From: Synaphobranchus kaupii
Lineage: Eukaryota > Chordata > Actinopteri > Anguilliformes > Synaphobranchidae
DNA length: 64,000 nucleotides
Direction: 5' to 3'
Assembly: GCA_029718625.1 (NCBI GenBank)
Contig: CM056380.1
Span: 15,976,459 to 16,040,458, forward strand
A model generated the notes under the pieces. The model saw nothing but the letters and a program-made list of their open reading frames with translations. It was not told the DNA's origin and searched no databases. Below, piece after piece: positions 36,551 through 49,968 of this stretch; the first letter of the stretch is position 1; each line of letters starts with the position of its first letter. The translations under genes and the position numbers were made by a program.

Positions 36551-39500
36551 CCGCTGCAGACGCAATACGTGACAATCATTAACACATGCGTGGAATCAGA
36601 CAGTCACTCAAATTCTGGCCTGTTCTGTCGGCTGGCTGTGCTCACTCCTATGTGCAATCATCGACAAACTGCAACAAGTCTTAAAAGTCAAAAAGTCATG
36701 CAAAATGATTCAATTTCCATTGACATGATACTGTGTACAATCAATATTCATAACGGATTAAAGGCCACGTAGATGTACATTTCTATACAAAGATATACAT
36801 TGAAAAGTTAAATGTCTTTAAATAAGTTATTTTAATAAATACTTCTTTAAGAATAAAAATATAATAACAATATGTCTTCTAAATAATAAAGTCTACAACA
36901 ATCATCATCATAATAATAATAGCACATTTTACATTTAGAGAGGTAATAATGTTCTAAATACATATCCCAGTTATTCAAGGAATATAAAAAAATATTGAAA
37001 CAATAAGTCAGCGCTCATATTTCTGTAGGTTTCCATTGTTTCATAATCTTTCATTACTGGAGAACCCCACAGACACGGGCACCAAATGGTCCTATTATTG
37101 TTTAACACAGATCTTCGTAGGGCTTAAACAGACTTAACTTATACAGTCTGTGTTATAAATTCAGCAACATGCTCAATTTAGAACGTGGGACAGTCCCTTT
37201 TAAATTTATTGCAGATTTGGCTTTGTCGCATTTAATATAATCATTCCTTTTAGTCTGAAAAACAGAAAAAAAACTAATCAGCAGAGATTCTTTTAAAATA
37301 CTCTTTCAAAATATGTTATGAATCCCGGCTTGTGTGTGTGTGTGTGTGTGTGTGTGGTAGATGAAAAGTATATAACATGGTTTTAATATTATGCAATTCA
37401 GAGATGTAAAAATGTTCAGATTGAAAACATCATATCAAACTGAATACTATCGTTTTTAGTCACATCGGGCCACTAATAAATGACTAGTAGTGACTGAGAG
37501 CCAAAATAAAAACTCGTCCTTAAATTAGTCAAATTTCAGCCGTACATACTGGCAGTTTGAATACATTAAAATATACACCAAAACACATAAACATTCCTCA
37601 GACCGCTTCTTGTAAATTACTTTTGCAAGATGAATGCTGTGAATACCATACATTTAAGAATCCATGTGCAATATTTCTAGTTTTAATAACAGCTTATGTT
37701 ATTGTTCCGAATACTGTATCAGTACCAACAATCAGTTAATTTCTGCAGCAATGTACAAAAATCAGAAAATGTATATGGAGACAAACTGTGATTGTAAAAA
37801 ACACTGCATTGCACTTTTAAATATTATATGAATAATTTAGCTTATTTGCAATGATACTACCGTATAAAGATTGAGTTTTTAGCACCCGTTTACCTGCTTC
37901 ATGTTCATTGAATTAGCTTGACAAAATGTCTCCGATTACATGTTTCCCATCTTACGTCTTTGGCCCTTCATGCAAATTGGGTCTTTCTGTTTTAGGGCGT
38001 AATTAAGGGTCTGGAGTCAGACTGAAATGACGGGGGCGACGATGACGAGGGTTCGCATTTTAATCAGCTAAAAGGCGCACTTCGACTCCCGGTTTCACTT
38101 TAACTCTTCGAAGCTCCGGCTTGAGAATGGAAACAAACAATAAACTCACACTGTGTGAGGTGTGATGACGGTGAGCGATATGCCCCCCCCCCCCCCCCAC
38201 TCTCTCTTTAATGTAGTCCTTGTGCCATTTTCAAAAATGAGTAAGGCCTCCAAACTAGAACACCTACAGCTCCCTGCATTTGTTTTTTTTGTTTTTTTCT
38301 TCTTTGCCTGAAGCGAGAAAACACACCGGCGTGCGCTCATCCAACGGCCCGACCTTTCAGCTATGACTGTGCATCACTACTGTCGGGGCTGGTGCAGAAA
38401 GACTCGCAGATCTGCCATTACAGAGGGGTGTTAGTGGACCTGAGGTTCCCACACTGAGGGTCACGGGGTAGCCTACGTGAGAGAAACGAGGCTTTCCATA
38501 GATGTTCACACACCCGGTCAAATTCAGCGCACTGCGCTTGCTACATTTACAGTTGTTGTGATGCGTGTTAAAATAAATTTGAATCCCGCACTTCGACATA
38601 TGTAAGGCAACGATTTATGAACGGGTCGGTCACGTCTTCATCAAGTTGGGTCACGGCTTCATTAATTTTTAGAACCCTTATGATAAACCAGCACGCAAAA
38701 CTGCCCATTGTGCTCCTGCCTGCTAAGCAGACAAAATATCTTCAAAAGAAGGCCTGCACATTAAAAATGACATGTACATCAGCGATATTTTCTGCCATTG
38801 TGTTGAGGTTTGCCGATTAGACCTGCGCAGCCCTGGATCTGTGTGAAGCTAAGTCTAACCCGAACAAGCCAGGTCTGGTCTAAATTACCGGCAAATTGAG
38901 TCTAATTTTTCCTTTCATGAAAGTGAAGTGACACCATGGTGCTTGGGCTCTCATTAAACCCGCATCGCCCTGGGATGGATTTCATTATCTACAGTACAGA
39001 TTTATTTACTCGGATGACGACTGCATTCTTCAGACGCTCTTTTATTTGAACGGCTCCAATAAGTCTTTGAACGGACCAGGAGGCTGCAAGTGAGCTTTCT
39101 GGAGGCCTGGCAATGTTGTTGGACGGGAGGTGCGTGACTGAACTCCTCAAGTGTTGATTCACATTAAAGTACGCCCGTCCAGACTAGAGGGCCCATTTTT
39201 ACGAACTACAGTGATGATATTTGCGGTATTTATGTCCGTGGTGGTATTTATTTAAATTTTTTTGGCACTGTGACTTTCGAATCGAATGACTCATCAAAGA
39301 CAGTAAGAAAAGGACTCTGTTCGTGATTAAAGCCCCGTAGTCATCATTGAGTGGGACTGACAGCGACAAGCCGTTATCACGCCCAAATGTGACAGACTCA
39401 TTTGGGCCAATCAGAAAAGTGTGCCCTTTTCACAATATCCTTGGGGCTTTTGGTGAAATGTACACACTTTCTTTTGCGTTACATTTTCTCCGATAAGTTC

Positions 39501-40231
39501 TCACAAATACTGTAAATTGCTGATCAGTGTTCATATTGCATTCTAACTTCATCAATAACATAAGATTGGGGAAAAGCGATAGTTAGAGACCGGTAAATAC
39601 TAGCTGTTGGAAAGCTAATTTACCATGTTGGAGTCCCGTGCTTGTTTGTGTAGATACTTACAGCAAAGTGTAATGTGTGAAACTGACACACTTTTGTGTT
39701 TAATCCAAACAGGTCTACCTCTCACTGGGCTCGGACAGACTGCCGACTGCAGTATGTCTGTTGTACAGCACGAGGACACTGATATATCATTGAAACGAGA
39801 ACTCCAGGTTCAAACCCAACAGAAGCGTTCCGATTGGTGCGACTCTCGAAACTGAGTGGCCTTGAAATCCTTTGCATTCCATGTTAAGCCCGTAAGAAAA
39901 TGCTGTTATTGCAGTGGGCATGGTTCCTGGAAGCATTCTCAAAGGATCTTGGTCGGGAAAAAAACATCTCAGCACGCAATACGCAACAAAACTGACTGAG
40001 TAATTACACATAATGGCCAGGCCTGGTAAAATTCAACGGCATTAATGCAAATACATTGCGTTTCATTCACACTGTGGGGAAGTGAAATAAAACTGTAAAC
40101 ATATTTTTGAAGCAGTGTGTAAAAAGTTAATCTCCAAGTCAACCTGTATCTGACAAAGGCCATAAAGGGTCACTGTGTACTTGCGATGAGCACAATTGTA
40201 AAGTGCACTTTCCTTAACTTAACATGAATTT

Positions 40232-40774
40232 AACCCTCATATTATCTTGACATTTTATGACGCCTTTTATGTTTGGGGTCAAATTGACCTCAAAAGTTTA
40301 AACTGACACAAAACTATTGTAATAGAAAAATATTGACACTTTCTGTTTCACCTTTTGTGTGTATCCCAGTTGACTAGCCTTTTATCTCTAAATATTAAAA
40401 ATCTGTGATTAAACATCTAATTTTAGAGCCTGAGGTAAGTGAAAGTTTGTTGAAAGTTTAAAACCTGTATGGGAAAGTGCCACCCACCAGAATCACCCAC
40501 AAAAAATCAGAGGTAAAAAAGGTTGTATATTTTCTTACATTTTATACAGCTACCCCACAAATGACCCCACACAACACCTTTGTATAAAAAGTTGGTACAG
40601 GACTTTTGAAAATATAGCATTATGTTTATTGCATGTTTACTATTTAATCCCAATAAATTAGGAAAAGGCATACAGTGTAAAGCTAATAAGGTTAACTTAA
40701 AGTTTGAGGTTTTTTAAGAGACATTAAACACACTGAATCGGGTCAAATTGACCCCTAAAATAACATGAGGGTAA
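40232..40774 (+). mobile_element. piggyBac-like MITE (copy 3, full length)
   Basis: Starts ttTTAACCCTCATATTAT-like (ttaaccctcat) and ends ataacatgagggtaaa. Subterminal ggggtcaaattgacct and gggtcaaattgaccc are present at both sides. The TTAA target and CCCT start fit piggyBac. No transposase frame. Confidence 0.7.
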
Positions 40775-43700
40775 AACATCTTGTTCACTTTTGTTCGTTC
40801 AGTGACCATTGTGTTCCACAGCCACAATGCGATCATAGTTCATTAGGTTTAACAGGCCCTTCGGTTTTGAAGTAGGTTCAATCAGCTATGGGCAGAACCA
40901 CTTCTCTGAATCATTATTAAGAAATATGAGCATAAATAAGTAGTTTTTCATTTTGCGAGAACAGTGCGGTGATTGACGAGTCCTCATCTGAGAATCCTTG
41001 CCACAGTCTCCCAAAACCACGGAGCATTTATTTGGGGGGACTAAACGAGACCACGCAAATTTCTATTTCCCGCTCCTCTGTTGCCAGGTTTACAACATGC
41101 AGTGCGTAAGATACTGTACATAGTGTTAGAGCCTAGGGCTATTGGTGCTCTTGAGTGCTGTGGCCAGTCATAGTACAGGTTATTACAGAATCGTGACCGG
41201 ACCGGTCATACCTGTGGCCAGTGTGTGATACTGTCTGGTCATACTGAAGGGAGTGTCTCAGACATTGGGGTGTTCCCACAGAACTATGTAAGAACAGTTC
41301 TGTGGGTGTTCCCCACCTTGTCGTGCAACAGTGCCCCCTCTGGGCGAATGGGCACATGCGCCTACTGCATGAATATACACTCATTTTCCTGTTCTGGAAC
41401 AGGAAATGTTGACTTAAATAAATGTGTAAAGAAGTACACTGGCCAAGCCGCATATGCAGGCCTCCAGAATGCGACTAATTGGTTGTATCTTGCTACTGTT
41501 TTACTTTGCAGTGTCTGTAAATAAATTTAATTGGTTGCGCCAGTGCGAGTTGCGGAATCTAGCTGGTCAGTTTCACGTTTTAATTTGTACTTCTCCGCTG
41601 AATACTAAAGGTTTTATTCTAGCACTCTCCTATGAGTTTATCTCTTTGTTCTATTGGCTCTTTCCCTCCCACGAGTTTATCTCTGTGCTTGTTTCATTGG
41701 CTCTCTCCCGACATTCCCTGACGGTAGTATCCATGACAACATTTTCCCTGCTTGCCAGAGTGCATGCATGGTGAAACACAGCTATCCAGTCCTGCCAATC
41801 GGTTTAGAATGCACACAGTAGTTGTTCTAGTGAACTGCAGAAGTAGTGCTAGCTGGCTTTGGCCATTTCAGAGTTAAGTGTATAAGAGTCTATGCCTTCC
41901 TCTGCTTGTGGAGGATGTTGCAGCTGTGAGACAAGTTAAATCTTAAACCATCCAAAAATAATGGTCCTCATAAGTATAGTTAATTTGACCGTTAAAATGA
42001 AAAGTCAGCAATCGCCAGCAATATTACCATTGCAGAATATTCCAAATTAAGATAAAATAGCATTTATGTGCTTTGATTTACCAAGCCATAATTGGCACAG
42101 ATATACAATGGCTATTGCAAAATTTGTCTTAAATCTTTTTTTGTCAGTTAAATCAATGTGCCTTCATTGCAATGAAAGTTTTCTGGACCCATACCACAAC
42201 AGTCACAATTTTTAACAAATCATGTGATGCTCGTGAAAACAAGTGTCATATTATTTTCCTGTTTATCCTTTTGATCCTTTGCTTTGCAAGTCTATGAGCG
42301 TATCTGTCTGAGCCCTCCTAAACTACAGTCAATCACAAAAAGCATCAAAAAGTACCTGAGGGAGAAGGCAATATAGAAATGTAATACTGGTGAGACACAA
42401 AGGTGTATTTGTCACGCTTGTATATAAAAGGTGCACTCTGGAAACTCCGGCAGCTGCCATTAAGCACGGCCACTGCTGGGGGGTCCACAGATAACGCCCT
42501 GCCAGTGACTGTACTGCGTAAAAGCGACAGCAGTAAAAGCAAATCGATTAAGAGCGACAGAAATGGACCGAGCGTGGCCAGACGATGCGTCTCAATGGCC
42601 CCCGGCACGCGTCGGCGCTGTTAAGGGGCTAGCTATAAAAAGGTTATTGTGTTAGTGAAGAAAAGACATTTTGTCCCTTCATTTTGATTCACAATCCCTT
42701 TCACCGTAAAAACACAGTTCGGAAAGTTTTGGTGCTTATTGAAAATTAATGAAAACGTTTTTTTTTTTTTGCACTGAAAAAAACACGCGTGCATAGACAG
42801 TATTACGGATCTTTTTTGTAAGTCACCACGACGGACGAATGTTAGCCGAATACAGGCCAACGTCTTAAACAAGCTATAATGACGTGCACTGCTATTTGTT
42901 TCTGGGGCAGAAGATTGATGATCCGTGGAATGAGTGGTAAACGCAATTAACATTCAAAGATGTACACCTTCCTGTATTAGTCATAATGAAGATTACCCCC
43001 CCCCCCCCCAAAAAAAAAACAATAAACATGTCAATAGCTTTGCCTGGCATGTACTGTGACACTCGTCTCATCAGTCTTTCAGAAGGGAGAAAATCTGCTA
43101 AGGCAAACAACAATTCTCTCAATGTTACAATTTCACAAAAATAACTACATTAATGCTACTTCAACATTTAACATTCATCAGCTGCAGCTGTGTTAGGCAC
43201 TGATGTATACAATAAGATAAAACTATTTTATTGTATATCCTGGCATTCGAGAAGAATTTACTCATTTTTAAATAGTTCTAAACACACATACATTTGTTTA
43301 TGATTTTACATAACATTTCATATCGTGGAGACAATATCACGTAAGAAATGTCACTGCAATTATGTTTATCATAAAGGATGCTTTGAACAAAACTGAAGTA
43401 CAGTTATGCAGGAGTAGTATATTTTATTTGTTTAATATGCTCTCTAAATAAACAAAGCATGATACAGATTTCAGAATTTCTTATAATGGTCCACTTTAAT
43501 GAACATGTACACTTTGAGAAGCCAGAACTTTATGTTCTATGCTAATTTGATAATAAATTAAACTTATTTGGTGGTAGGATCATTAACAATGATAAAACTG
43601 TCACACAAACATATTTGCCATTAAGTATTTTTCAACAAGAATGCAGACTGATCGTATTTACTAATGGCTACTGCCACCCTCATGACAACTCCAGCAAGGT

Positions 43701-44398
43701 TTTTAGAACAACACAGAGTAGAGACGGTGCAGGAAATATCTTTGGTAATTACCTCAGGTGGTTTCTCAAAGAAAGAGCTCGACTCGTGCTGTGTCAGTCT
43801 GCCTCTCGGCTAAGCGTTCAGTAGGAACGGTTAAAAGTAAAAAAAAAAAAAAAAAATGTTTTAAGGAATCAGATAGCCGCCGAAATACATGAAAGCACAA
43901 GTGGCGTTATTTGAAGCTGCTATTTGACATTCTGGCAATGAGTTGAAGACACCACATCTAAGCACAGGCGCCTCCCACTCGATCTCATCAGAAAACACAC
44001 AGAGGCCTTGGGTCCTGCCCTCAAACACCCCCCCCCCCCCCCCACCCCTCCCTTCTCTCGCCTTGCAGAGTCGGATAGCAGCGAGAACCTACCCTGGCCT
44101 GAGCGAGGAACGAGGAGGACTAAGATGAGGAAGAGGCTCGCAAATAAGCAACCGGTGCTTTTTTTTTTCTATAAATTTGCCGCCCTGCATGTCCAATTCC
44201 CACCCCAATTCGGAATGGCCAATCGTCGCCGCGGACGTTGCGCGAACCCCACTGCCGGTTCGGGAGAGCGTGGACGTCCGCGGTTCTCCTCCGAAACGCG
44301 CGGGTGTCGCCCGGCGCTTCTTGGGACTGGTCATTTTGCCGTCCGCCCCCCCCCAGCCACGATCCCAAATCACCCCTCAAAATACACAAGAGCCGTGC

Positions 44399-44508
44399 TC
44401 GAACCCGTGCTGCTGTCAGATGGGAAATGCCATGTTACCCTGACATACTCAAACCCGTGCTGCTGTCAGATGGGAAATGCCACGTTAGCCTGACGTACTC
44501 GAACCCGT
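44399..44508 (+). repeat. 50-bp tandem repeat, about 2.2 copies
   Basis: The unit begins cgaacccgtgctgctgtcag and continues atgggaaatgcca; the two copies differ at a few bases. Confidence 0.9.
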
Positions 44509-44697
44509 GTTAATGTGGGAAGGGAAAGCCCGGAGAGAGGGCCGGTCAGAAGGGGAGGGAGAGAGCGCACCGAGGCTCACCCTTTGAGCATCTAAAATAG
44601 CATTTCAAACTCTGCAGAGGTAGAACTGGAGGGGGTCACAGATGGGGTACATTTGGGTTGTGTGATGATAGCGACAGGTGGTGTTCTTACACAACCT

Positions 44698-45284
44698 CAC
44701 ATCTGTCATGCGCTGGGTATGAATAAGGCCCCACCGTCTCACATCTGTCATGCACTGGGTATGAATAAGGCCCCACCGTCTCACATCTGTCATGCACTGG
44801 GTATGAATAAGGCCCCACCGTCTCACATCTGTCATGCGCTGGGTATGAATAAGGCCCCACCGTCTCACATCTGTCATGCGCTGGGTATGAATAAGGCCCC
44901 ACCGTATCACATCTGTCATGCGCTGGGTATGAATAAGGCCCCACCGTCTCACATCTGTCATGCGCTGGGTATGAATAAGGCCCCACCGTCTCACATCTGT
45001 CATGCGCTGGGTATGAATAAGGCCCCACCGTCTCACATCTGTCATGCGCTGGGTATGAATAAGGCCTCACCGTCTCACATCTGTCATGCGCTGGGTATGA
45101 ATAAGGCCCCACCGTCTCACATCTGTCATGCGCTGGGTATGAATAAGGCCCCACCGTCTCACATCTGTCATGCGCTGGGTATGAATAAGGCCCCACCGTC
45201 TCACATCTGTCATGCGCTGGGTATGAATAAGGCCCCACCGTCTCACATCTGTCATGCGCTGGGTATGAATAAGGCCCCACCGTG
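44698..45284 (+). repeat. 42-bp minisatellite, 14 copies
   Basis: The unit is cacatctgtcatgcgctggg then tatgaataaggccccaccgtct; copies are almost identical. With a 42-base period several frames on both strands stay open (HICHALGMNKAPPS on +), which explains the long open frames. No start context or splice sites suggest coding. Confidence 0.97.
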
Positions 45285-46126
45285 CTTCTGGGTATTTGGG
45301 TATCTTAGAAGCCGAAATGGAAGTAACGGGAATCACTGGCTCGGCTAATCAGGCAAACCTAAATTTCTTCAGAAAACACAGTCAGGTCTGTGTCTTTTGA
45401 GTTCCCCCTGAGACAATGGGTTCTGGCAGGCTTTGTTCCAACAGTTCAATTGAAGCCCCTTTGAATATTAAAAAATAATAAAAACCTGTGGTGGAATTAA
45501 CATGAGGAATCCCTGCAGGAACTGATATGAAAGGAAAATGTTTTACTGGGGTTCATTTGACGAGTACGGTCACTAGCAGGACTTCAAACAAAACCTCTCC
45601 TGAAAACTTGCCAGTGTGACTAGCGAATGAAACGGTCTCACCTGCCATGATGCATTTTTTTTCAGAAAACAAAATCTACATATTGTGCTAGTTTCGTGAT
45701 TAGTCAGGCCCTTTCATTTTGCACACAACAGTTTCCATTTAGCACTATAACCTCAATCATGCGGCACCAATAAAAGGGAGAGGTAAAAACTGTACCATGA
45801 GCTCACATGGAGAAATAAGCACGACATGTCATTTTTATATTGAGCGGACACTGATTGCACTTTATCGGTGCTTTCCTGAAAAATTGAATGAAACTTGTAA
45901 TGAAAAAAGTAGTGTACTTTCGTACTTTCATACTTTCATCTTTACCAATATAGGACGTCACAGTTACACACCTTCATAGCCAATAGCTACATTGGTTACC
46001 TCATTTAAAATCTACTCACTTTAGGAGACTTTAATTGAGTCTACTCAAGGTTTATTAATAGTAAAAAAAATAAGAGCAATAGGAAACATGCAAGGGAAAT
46101 TGTGGCTTTAACCATGGAAAATTGCA

Positions 46127-46128
<2 letters not shown>
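45285..46128. other. Unannotated stretch
   Basis: AT-rich sequence without recognised gene, RNA or repeat element. Confidence 0.5.
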
Positions 46129-46175
<47 letters not shown>

Positions 46176-46640
46176 TCACTGGGCGGGTGTTTATGTGTGT
46201 TTGAATGTGTACATATGAATGTGCATATTCAGGTGTGTCAGCATGTGCGTGTATATATGTGCTTGTGAGTGCACATTTGCATGAGTGTGTGTGTGTGTGT
46301 GTTTGTGTGTCACTGGGTGGCTGTTTATGTGTGTTTGAATGTTTCCTTTTGAATGTGCATATTCAGGTGTGTCAGCATGTGCGTGTATATGTGTGCTTGT
46401 GAGGGCACTTTTGCGTGTGTGTGTGTGTGTGTTTGTGTGACAGTTGTGTGACAGCATGTGTCCATGCCTATGTTTGTATGGATGTGTGCTTGAGTGTGTG
46501 TGAAGGTATATGTGCGTATGTATATGCATGTCTATGCAATGCGTGTGAATGCCTGTGTATGTGTGTGTGCGCACGAGTGTGGTGTGCATGTTTGTGTAGT
46601 GGGTGTGCATGTTTGTGTGACCGTGTGTGTCTGGCTGTCC
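46129..46640 (+). repeat. GT-rich low-complexity DNA with an internal duplication
   Basis: (GT)n followed by diverged GT-rich sequence. The phrase gtgcatattcaggtgtgtca with gcatgtgcgtgtatat occurs twice (about 46222 and 46356), a duplication of roughly 135 bases. Confidence 0.85.
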
Positions 46641-46735
46641 ATGCCTCAGCTCCACCCACACATATATTAGAATGAGAGAGTGGAGAGGGGGGGAAATTCC
46701 CTGAACGCACTCAAGCAACCAGTGACGCAGCACAA

Positions 46736-47325
46736 ATGCACAGAGAGATGTGTGCCCATCACCCTGGTAACAGCCTGCATCCACAGAGAGATGTGTGCCC
46801 ATCACCCTGGTAACAGCCTGCATCCACAGAGAGATGTCTGCCCATCGCCTGGTAACAGCCTGCCTCCACAGAGAGATGTCACCACATCACCCCAGTAACA
46901 GCCTGCATCCACAGAGAGATGTTTGCCCATCGCCCGGTAACAGCCTGCATCCACAGAGAGATGTCACCACATCACCCTGGTAACAGCCTGCATCCACAGA
47001 GAGATGTCTGCCCATCGCCTGGTAACAGCCTGCCTCCACAGAGAGATGTCACCACATCACCCCAGTAACAGCCTGCATCCACAGAGAGATGTTTGCCCAT
47101 CGCCCGGTAACAGCCTGCATTCACAGAGAGATGTCTGCCCATCGCCCGGTAACAGCCTGCATCCACAGAGAGATGTCTGCCCATTGCCCGGTAACAGCCT
47201 GCATCCACAGAGAGATGTCTGCTCATCGCCCGGTAACAGCCTGCATCCACGGAGAGATGTCTGCTCATCGCCCGGTAACAGCCTGCATCCACAGAGAGAT
47301 GTCACCACATCACCCCGGTAACAGG
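46736..47325 (+). repeat. 42-bp minisatellite, about 14 copies with variant units
   Basis: Unit cagcctgcatccacagagag then atgtctgcccatcgcccggtaa. Variants (accacatcaccctgg in place of tgcccatcgcccgg) recur in the same order twice (46760-46960 and 46975-47095), which shows block duplication. Again open in many frames. Confidence 0.96.
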
Positions 47326-48445
47326 ATGCAGGCCTCCATGCTGCCTTTCCACCTTTTTTTGTGTCTCTCTCAATAAAAGATGCGCCTCCCTGTCTAGAAA
47401 TGTTGCACGCTGTAGTACAGGAAAGTACAAAGCCACTGCGGTCTGACATCTGAAAATGTACAACAAAGCAGAAATCCTTGGACAGTTTGTTGTGGGAAAG
47501 CGTTATTAATATCTGTGACTGTGTGGGTGTCCAGTGAATTGGCCTGTCTCTATCTCTGCGCTGGTTTCCCTCACTGCTGCTTTCCTCACTGCTGCTTTCC
47601 TCAAAGTTACTGTCGGCCTTTTCTTCAGCGCTGTGTGGAACCGATGTGTCGGCTCTCAAAGCTTTTTTTCTGCGTCGAAGAAACTCATTAACGAACGGCG
47701 AAAATCTGCCTCTGATGTCATGCACACCAAGACGATCTGTGACAAGCGCAGATGACTACAGCACAGCTCAGATCGGAAGTTCTTGAACCATTTTTACTTT
47801 CAGTGAGGAAACGGCGAGGAAACATGAAAAAGATGGCAAGAGAGCGAGAGATGAAGAGAGAGAGAGAGAGAGACTAATATCAAGAATAAAATGTGATTCA
47901 TTTTCCACGTAAGCAATCAAACGTTTGAGTGGCCGTGCATTTTAACAGAAACATTTTAACACATTTTGGTTTTGTTGTTCTTCTTTTTTGAGTGTGATGT
48001 CAGGACAGTCCGCTGCCAGCCCAGGCCGCTGTTTGTACCTCACACTGTTCCCTATCCCGCCACGCTGTGCCGCTGAGGCCAAAGGGAAGCGCCGCTCAGG
48101 GGCGCGAAGGCCGTTCTCCAAAAAAAATCACGCTGGAGAGACGCATCTGAGACCAATTAAGAGCAGAAATGGTTACTTTGTTTTTCTCCCCGTCTCCTGC
48201 TCGCGCGTCGTGTCGTCATTTCACTTGTTTTTCACGTCAATGTGTATCTGTGGTTCGCTTAAGGAGACACGGGGACTCGGTGTAGTCTCACTTCCTAGGT
48301 TTTTCCCGGCCTAACTGAAAGTGCAAGAGAGCGTTTACACCGGCCTCTTCTTTCTCACTTTTTCTGTGTCCACATCCTGCGTATTTCCTATGGTTGAGCA
48401 GGTGTGTGTGTGTGTGTTGGTATTATTACGATTCACGACTACAGT
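47326..48445. other. Unannotated stretch with one unassigned open frame
   Basis: A minus-strand frame from 47725 begins MHDIRGRFSPFVNEFLRRRK and has an SSSEESSSEGN run before it enters the minisatellite. It resembles no family I know and has no clear donor. Treated as non-coding. Confidence 0.3.
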
Positions 48446-48808
48446 GCCCACAATAATTATTGGCAACCCTGGAAAATATGTGCAAAAAAGGCTCTAAAAA
48501 CACGTCGTCTTTGTTTATCAGCATGACCTTACACTCAAAATATGAGCAAAAATATGAGCTTTAATTTAGGTAAAATTATAGAAAAATAGAGAAAAATAAT
48601 TCTTCATAAAAAAGAAAATATTTTCTCAAAGAAAATGCATCACAACTACCAGCAACACTAGAAATAGTTACGAACAAAATCTGAAATATATTCCCATTCA
48701 TATTTCACAATTTTTTAAGCACACCTGAGTCTTTAGGAACTATTATGTCATCTTTCTCAACTTCCTGTTTCACTGGTGTATAAATATGAGGTGACACACA
48801 GGACAGAA

Positions 48809-49968
48809 CACCATGGGCTGTGTACGAATCATAGGGTGCATCCCAATACTTGAAAAAAGCACCCTCCTTTCCTCCACTACCACCTCCTCTCCTCCGTGCC
48901 CCAGAAACTGATATTTGTGTTTTAATCTAATGTTGCTGATTACATCTTAATTACGTATTATTGGTTACATATTATTTAATGTCTCGACGCAAACCGCAAT
49001 GTCATTTGCATTGTATCCTGTACATGCAAATACTTGTACTCAAAACATTCAGGCAGTTTTGCATACTTCTGGGTAGGAGAGGAGTGGTAGTGGGGGAGTG
49101 GAGGAAAGGAGGTCGGGAGTGAAGAACGCACCCATTGTGGACATGCATATTAACTAGCCAGGAAAGTACGCCCTCAGCTAACCTAAGCTGTAAAGCACCC
49201 GAAAGTAAGCCTGTACTGCGTGTGTCTCTGGGCTGTGAGAGCAAAAGATAGGAGCTCCCATTAAAATGAATGGGAAATAGCAGACCTTTGAAGGCGAAAT
49301 TAAACTTCCCTGATGATATTTTTAAACTTTATTAATGGTTGTCATATTTCATATGAAAAGCAGATTGTGAAAATATGTCAAATTTTTAGGAAAATGTAAT
49401 TGTAATAAATAAAATAAATAAAATAATTTGGTTATCAAATCAGCTTGGTTTTCTATGTTGATTTCAATGGGCAGAAAGCTCTTTTGCGGTCATACTTCCG
49501 GGTACTTCACTGCCTGGCCCCTCCCACACTCTCCAGTTCCTATATACGCTCTATGGTCTGAATCAGAACCCTATCTACTGAATCCTGTGTACTGAGTACT
49601 AGCAGCTGTGTACTGTTTACTGTATACTGTTTAGTATATGACGTGCAATATGCAAAAAAGACGTCCCACCCTTGAACGGCCACGTCACGTGTTGTTTCTT
49701 TCTGTTTTTGTTGAAATAAAACATCAGTGAAGCTGCGCCTCATTTTTAAAGTGAAGCTGCGCATCATATTAATGAGATCCACGTTTGCTTACTTCTTGAT
49801 AAGTATGCTTCTGAATATGCTCAGCGAAACCCCGGAAGTAAGTATATCATCCAGAGGTATGTACACTACATTTACAGAAGATTTTGCTTACTTAACTGCT
49901 TTCTCATCCAGTCTACTCAACAAGCATACTCAATAGTATGAAAGGGTGCTGATTCAGACACAGTCTTA
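48809..49968. mobile_element. Nested MITE cluster inside the Tc1 relic
   Basis: Two or three MITEs in series. One (about 48832-49139) has long inverted arms, gggtgcatcccaatact... / ...gaacgcacccattg with ctcctttcctccact pairing to agtggaggaaaggag. A second family copy (about 49550-49966) ends in gattcagacacagtc. The stretch between 49227 and 49550 may be a third. Confidence 0.65.
49550..49966 (+). mobile_element. MITE, gtctgaatca family (copy 1)
   Basis: Left ggtctgaatcagaacccta, right aagggtgctgattcagacac. Shares the interior (gaagctgcgcctca, tgctcagcgaaacccc, ctactcaacaagcatactca) with copies at 52597-53029 and 57360-57828. Confidence 0.75.

Larger units (their letters stand above)
33656..44205. 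other. Probable ZEB-like first intron, left part; no secure gene
   Basis: No exon with family similarity was found on either strand. Recognised contents are the MITE at 34011-34249, the 55-bp triplicate at 34966-35128, a CpG-rich block at 36300-36550, a short (GT)n at 37331-37357, the piggyBac-like MITE at 40232-40774 and poly-C/poly-A runs (38181-38198, 42997-43018). Conserved noncoding elements could be present but cannot be judged without comparison. Confidence 0.45.

Noticed and set aside
44071..44125. + strand exon-like segment after ccttgcag (SDSSENLPWPERG)
   Set aside because: Strong pyrimidine tract and AG, but no donor in frame, no family match and no partner exon.
44687..45348. Repeat-protein-like frames in the 42-bp array
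   Set aside because: The period is a multiple of three, so multiple frames on both strands stay open. There is no signal of selection for one frame.
44698..47325. CRISPR-like appearance of regular direct repeats
   Set aside because: Units are contiguous without unique spacers, and the genome is a vertebrate.
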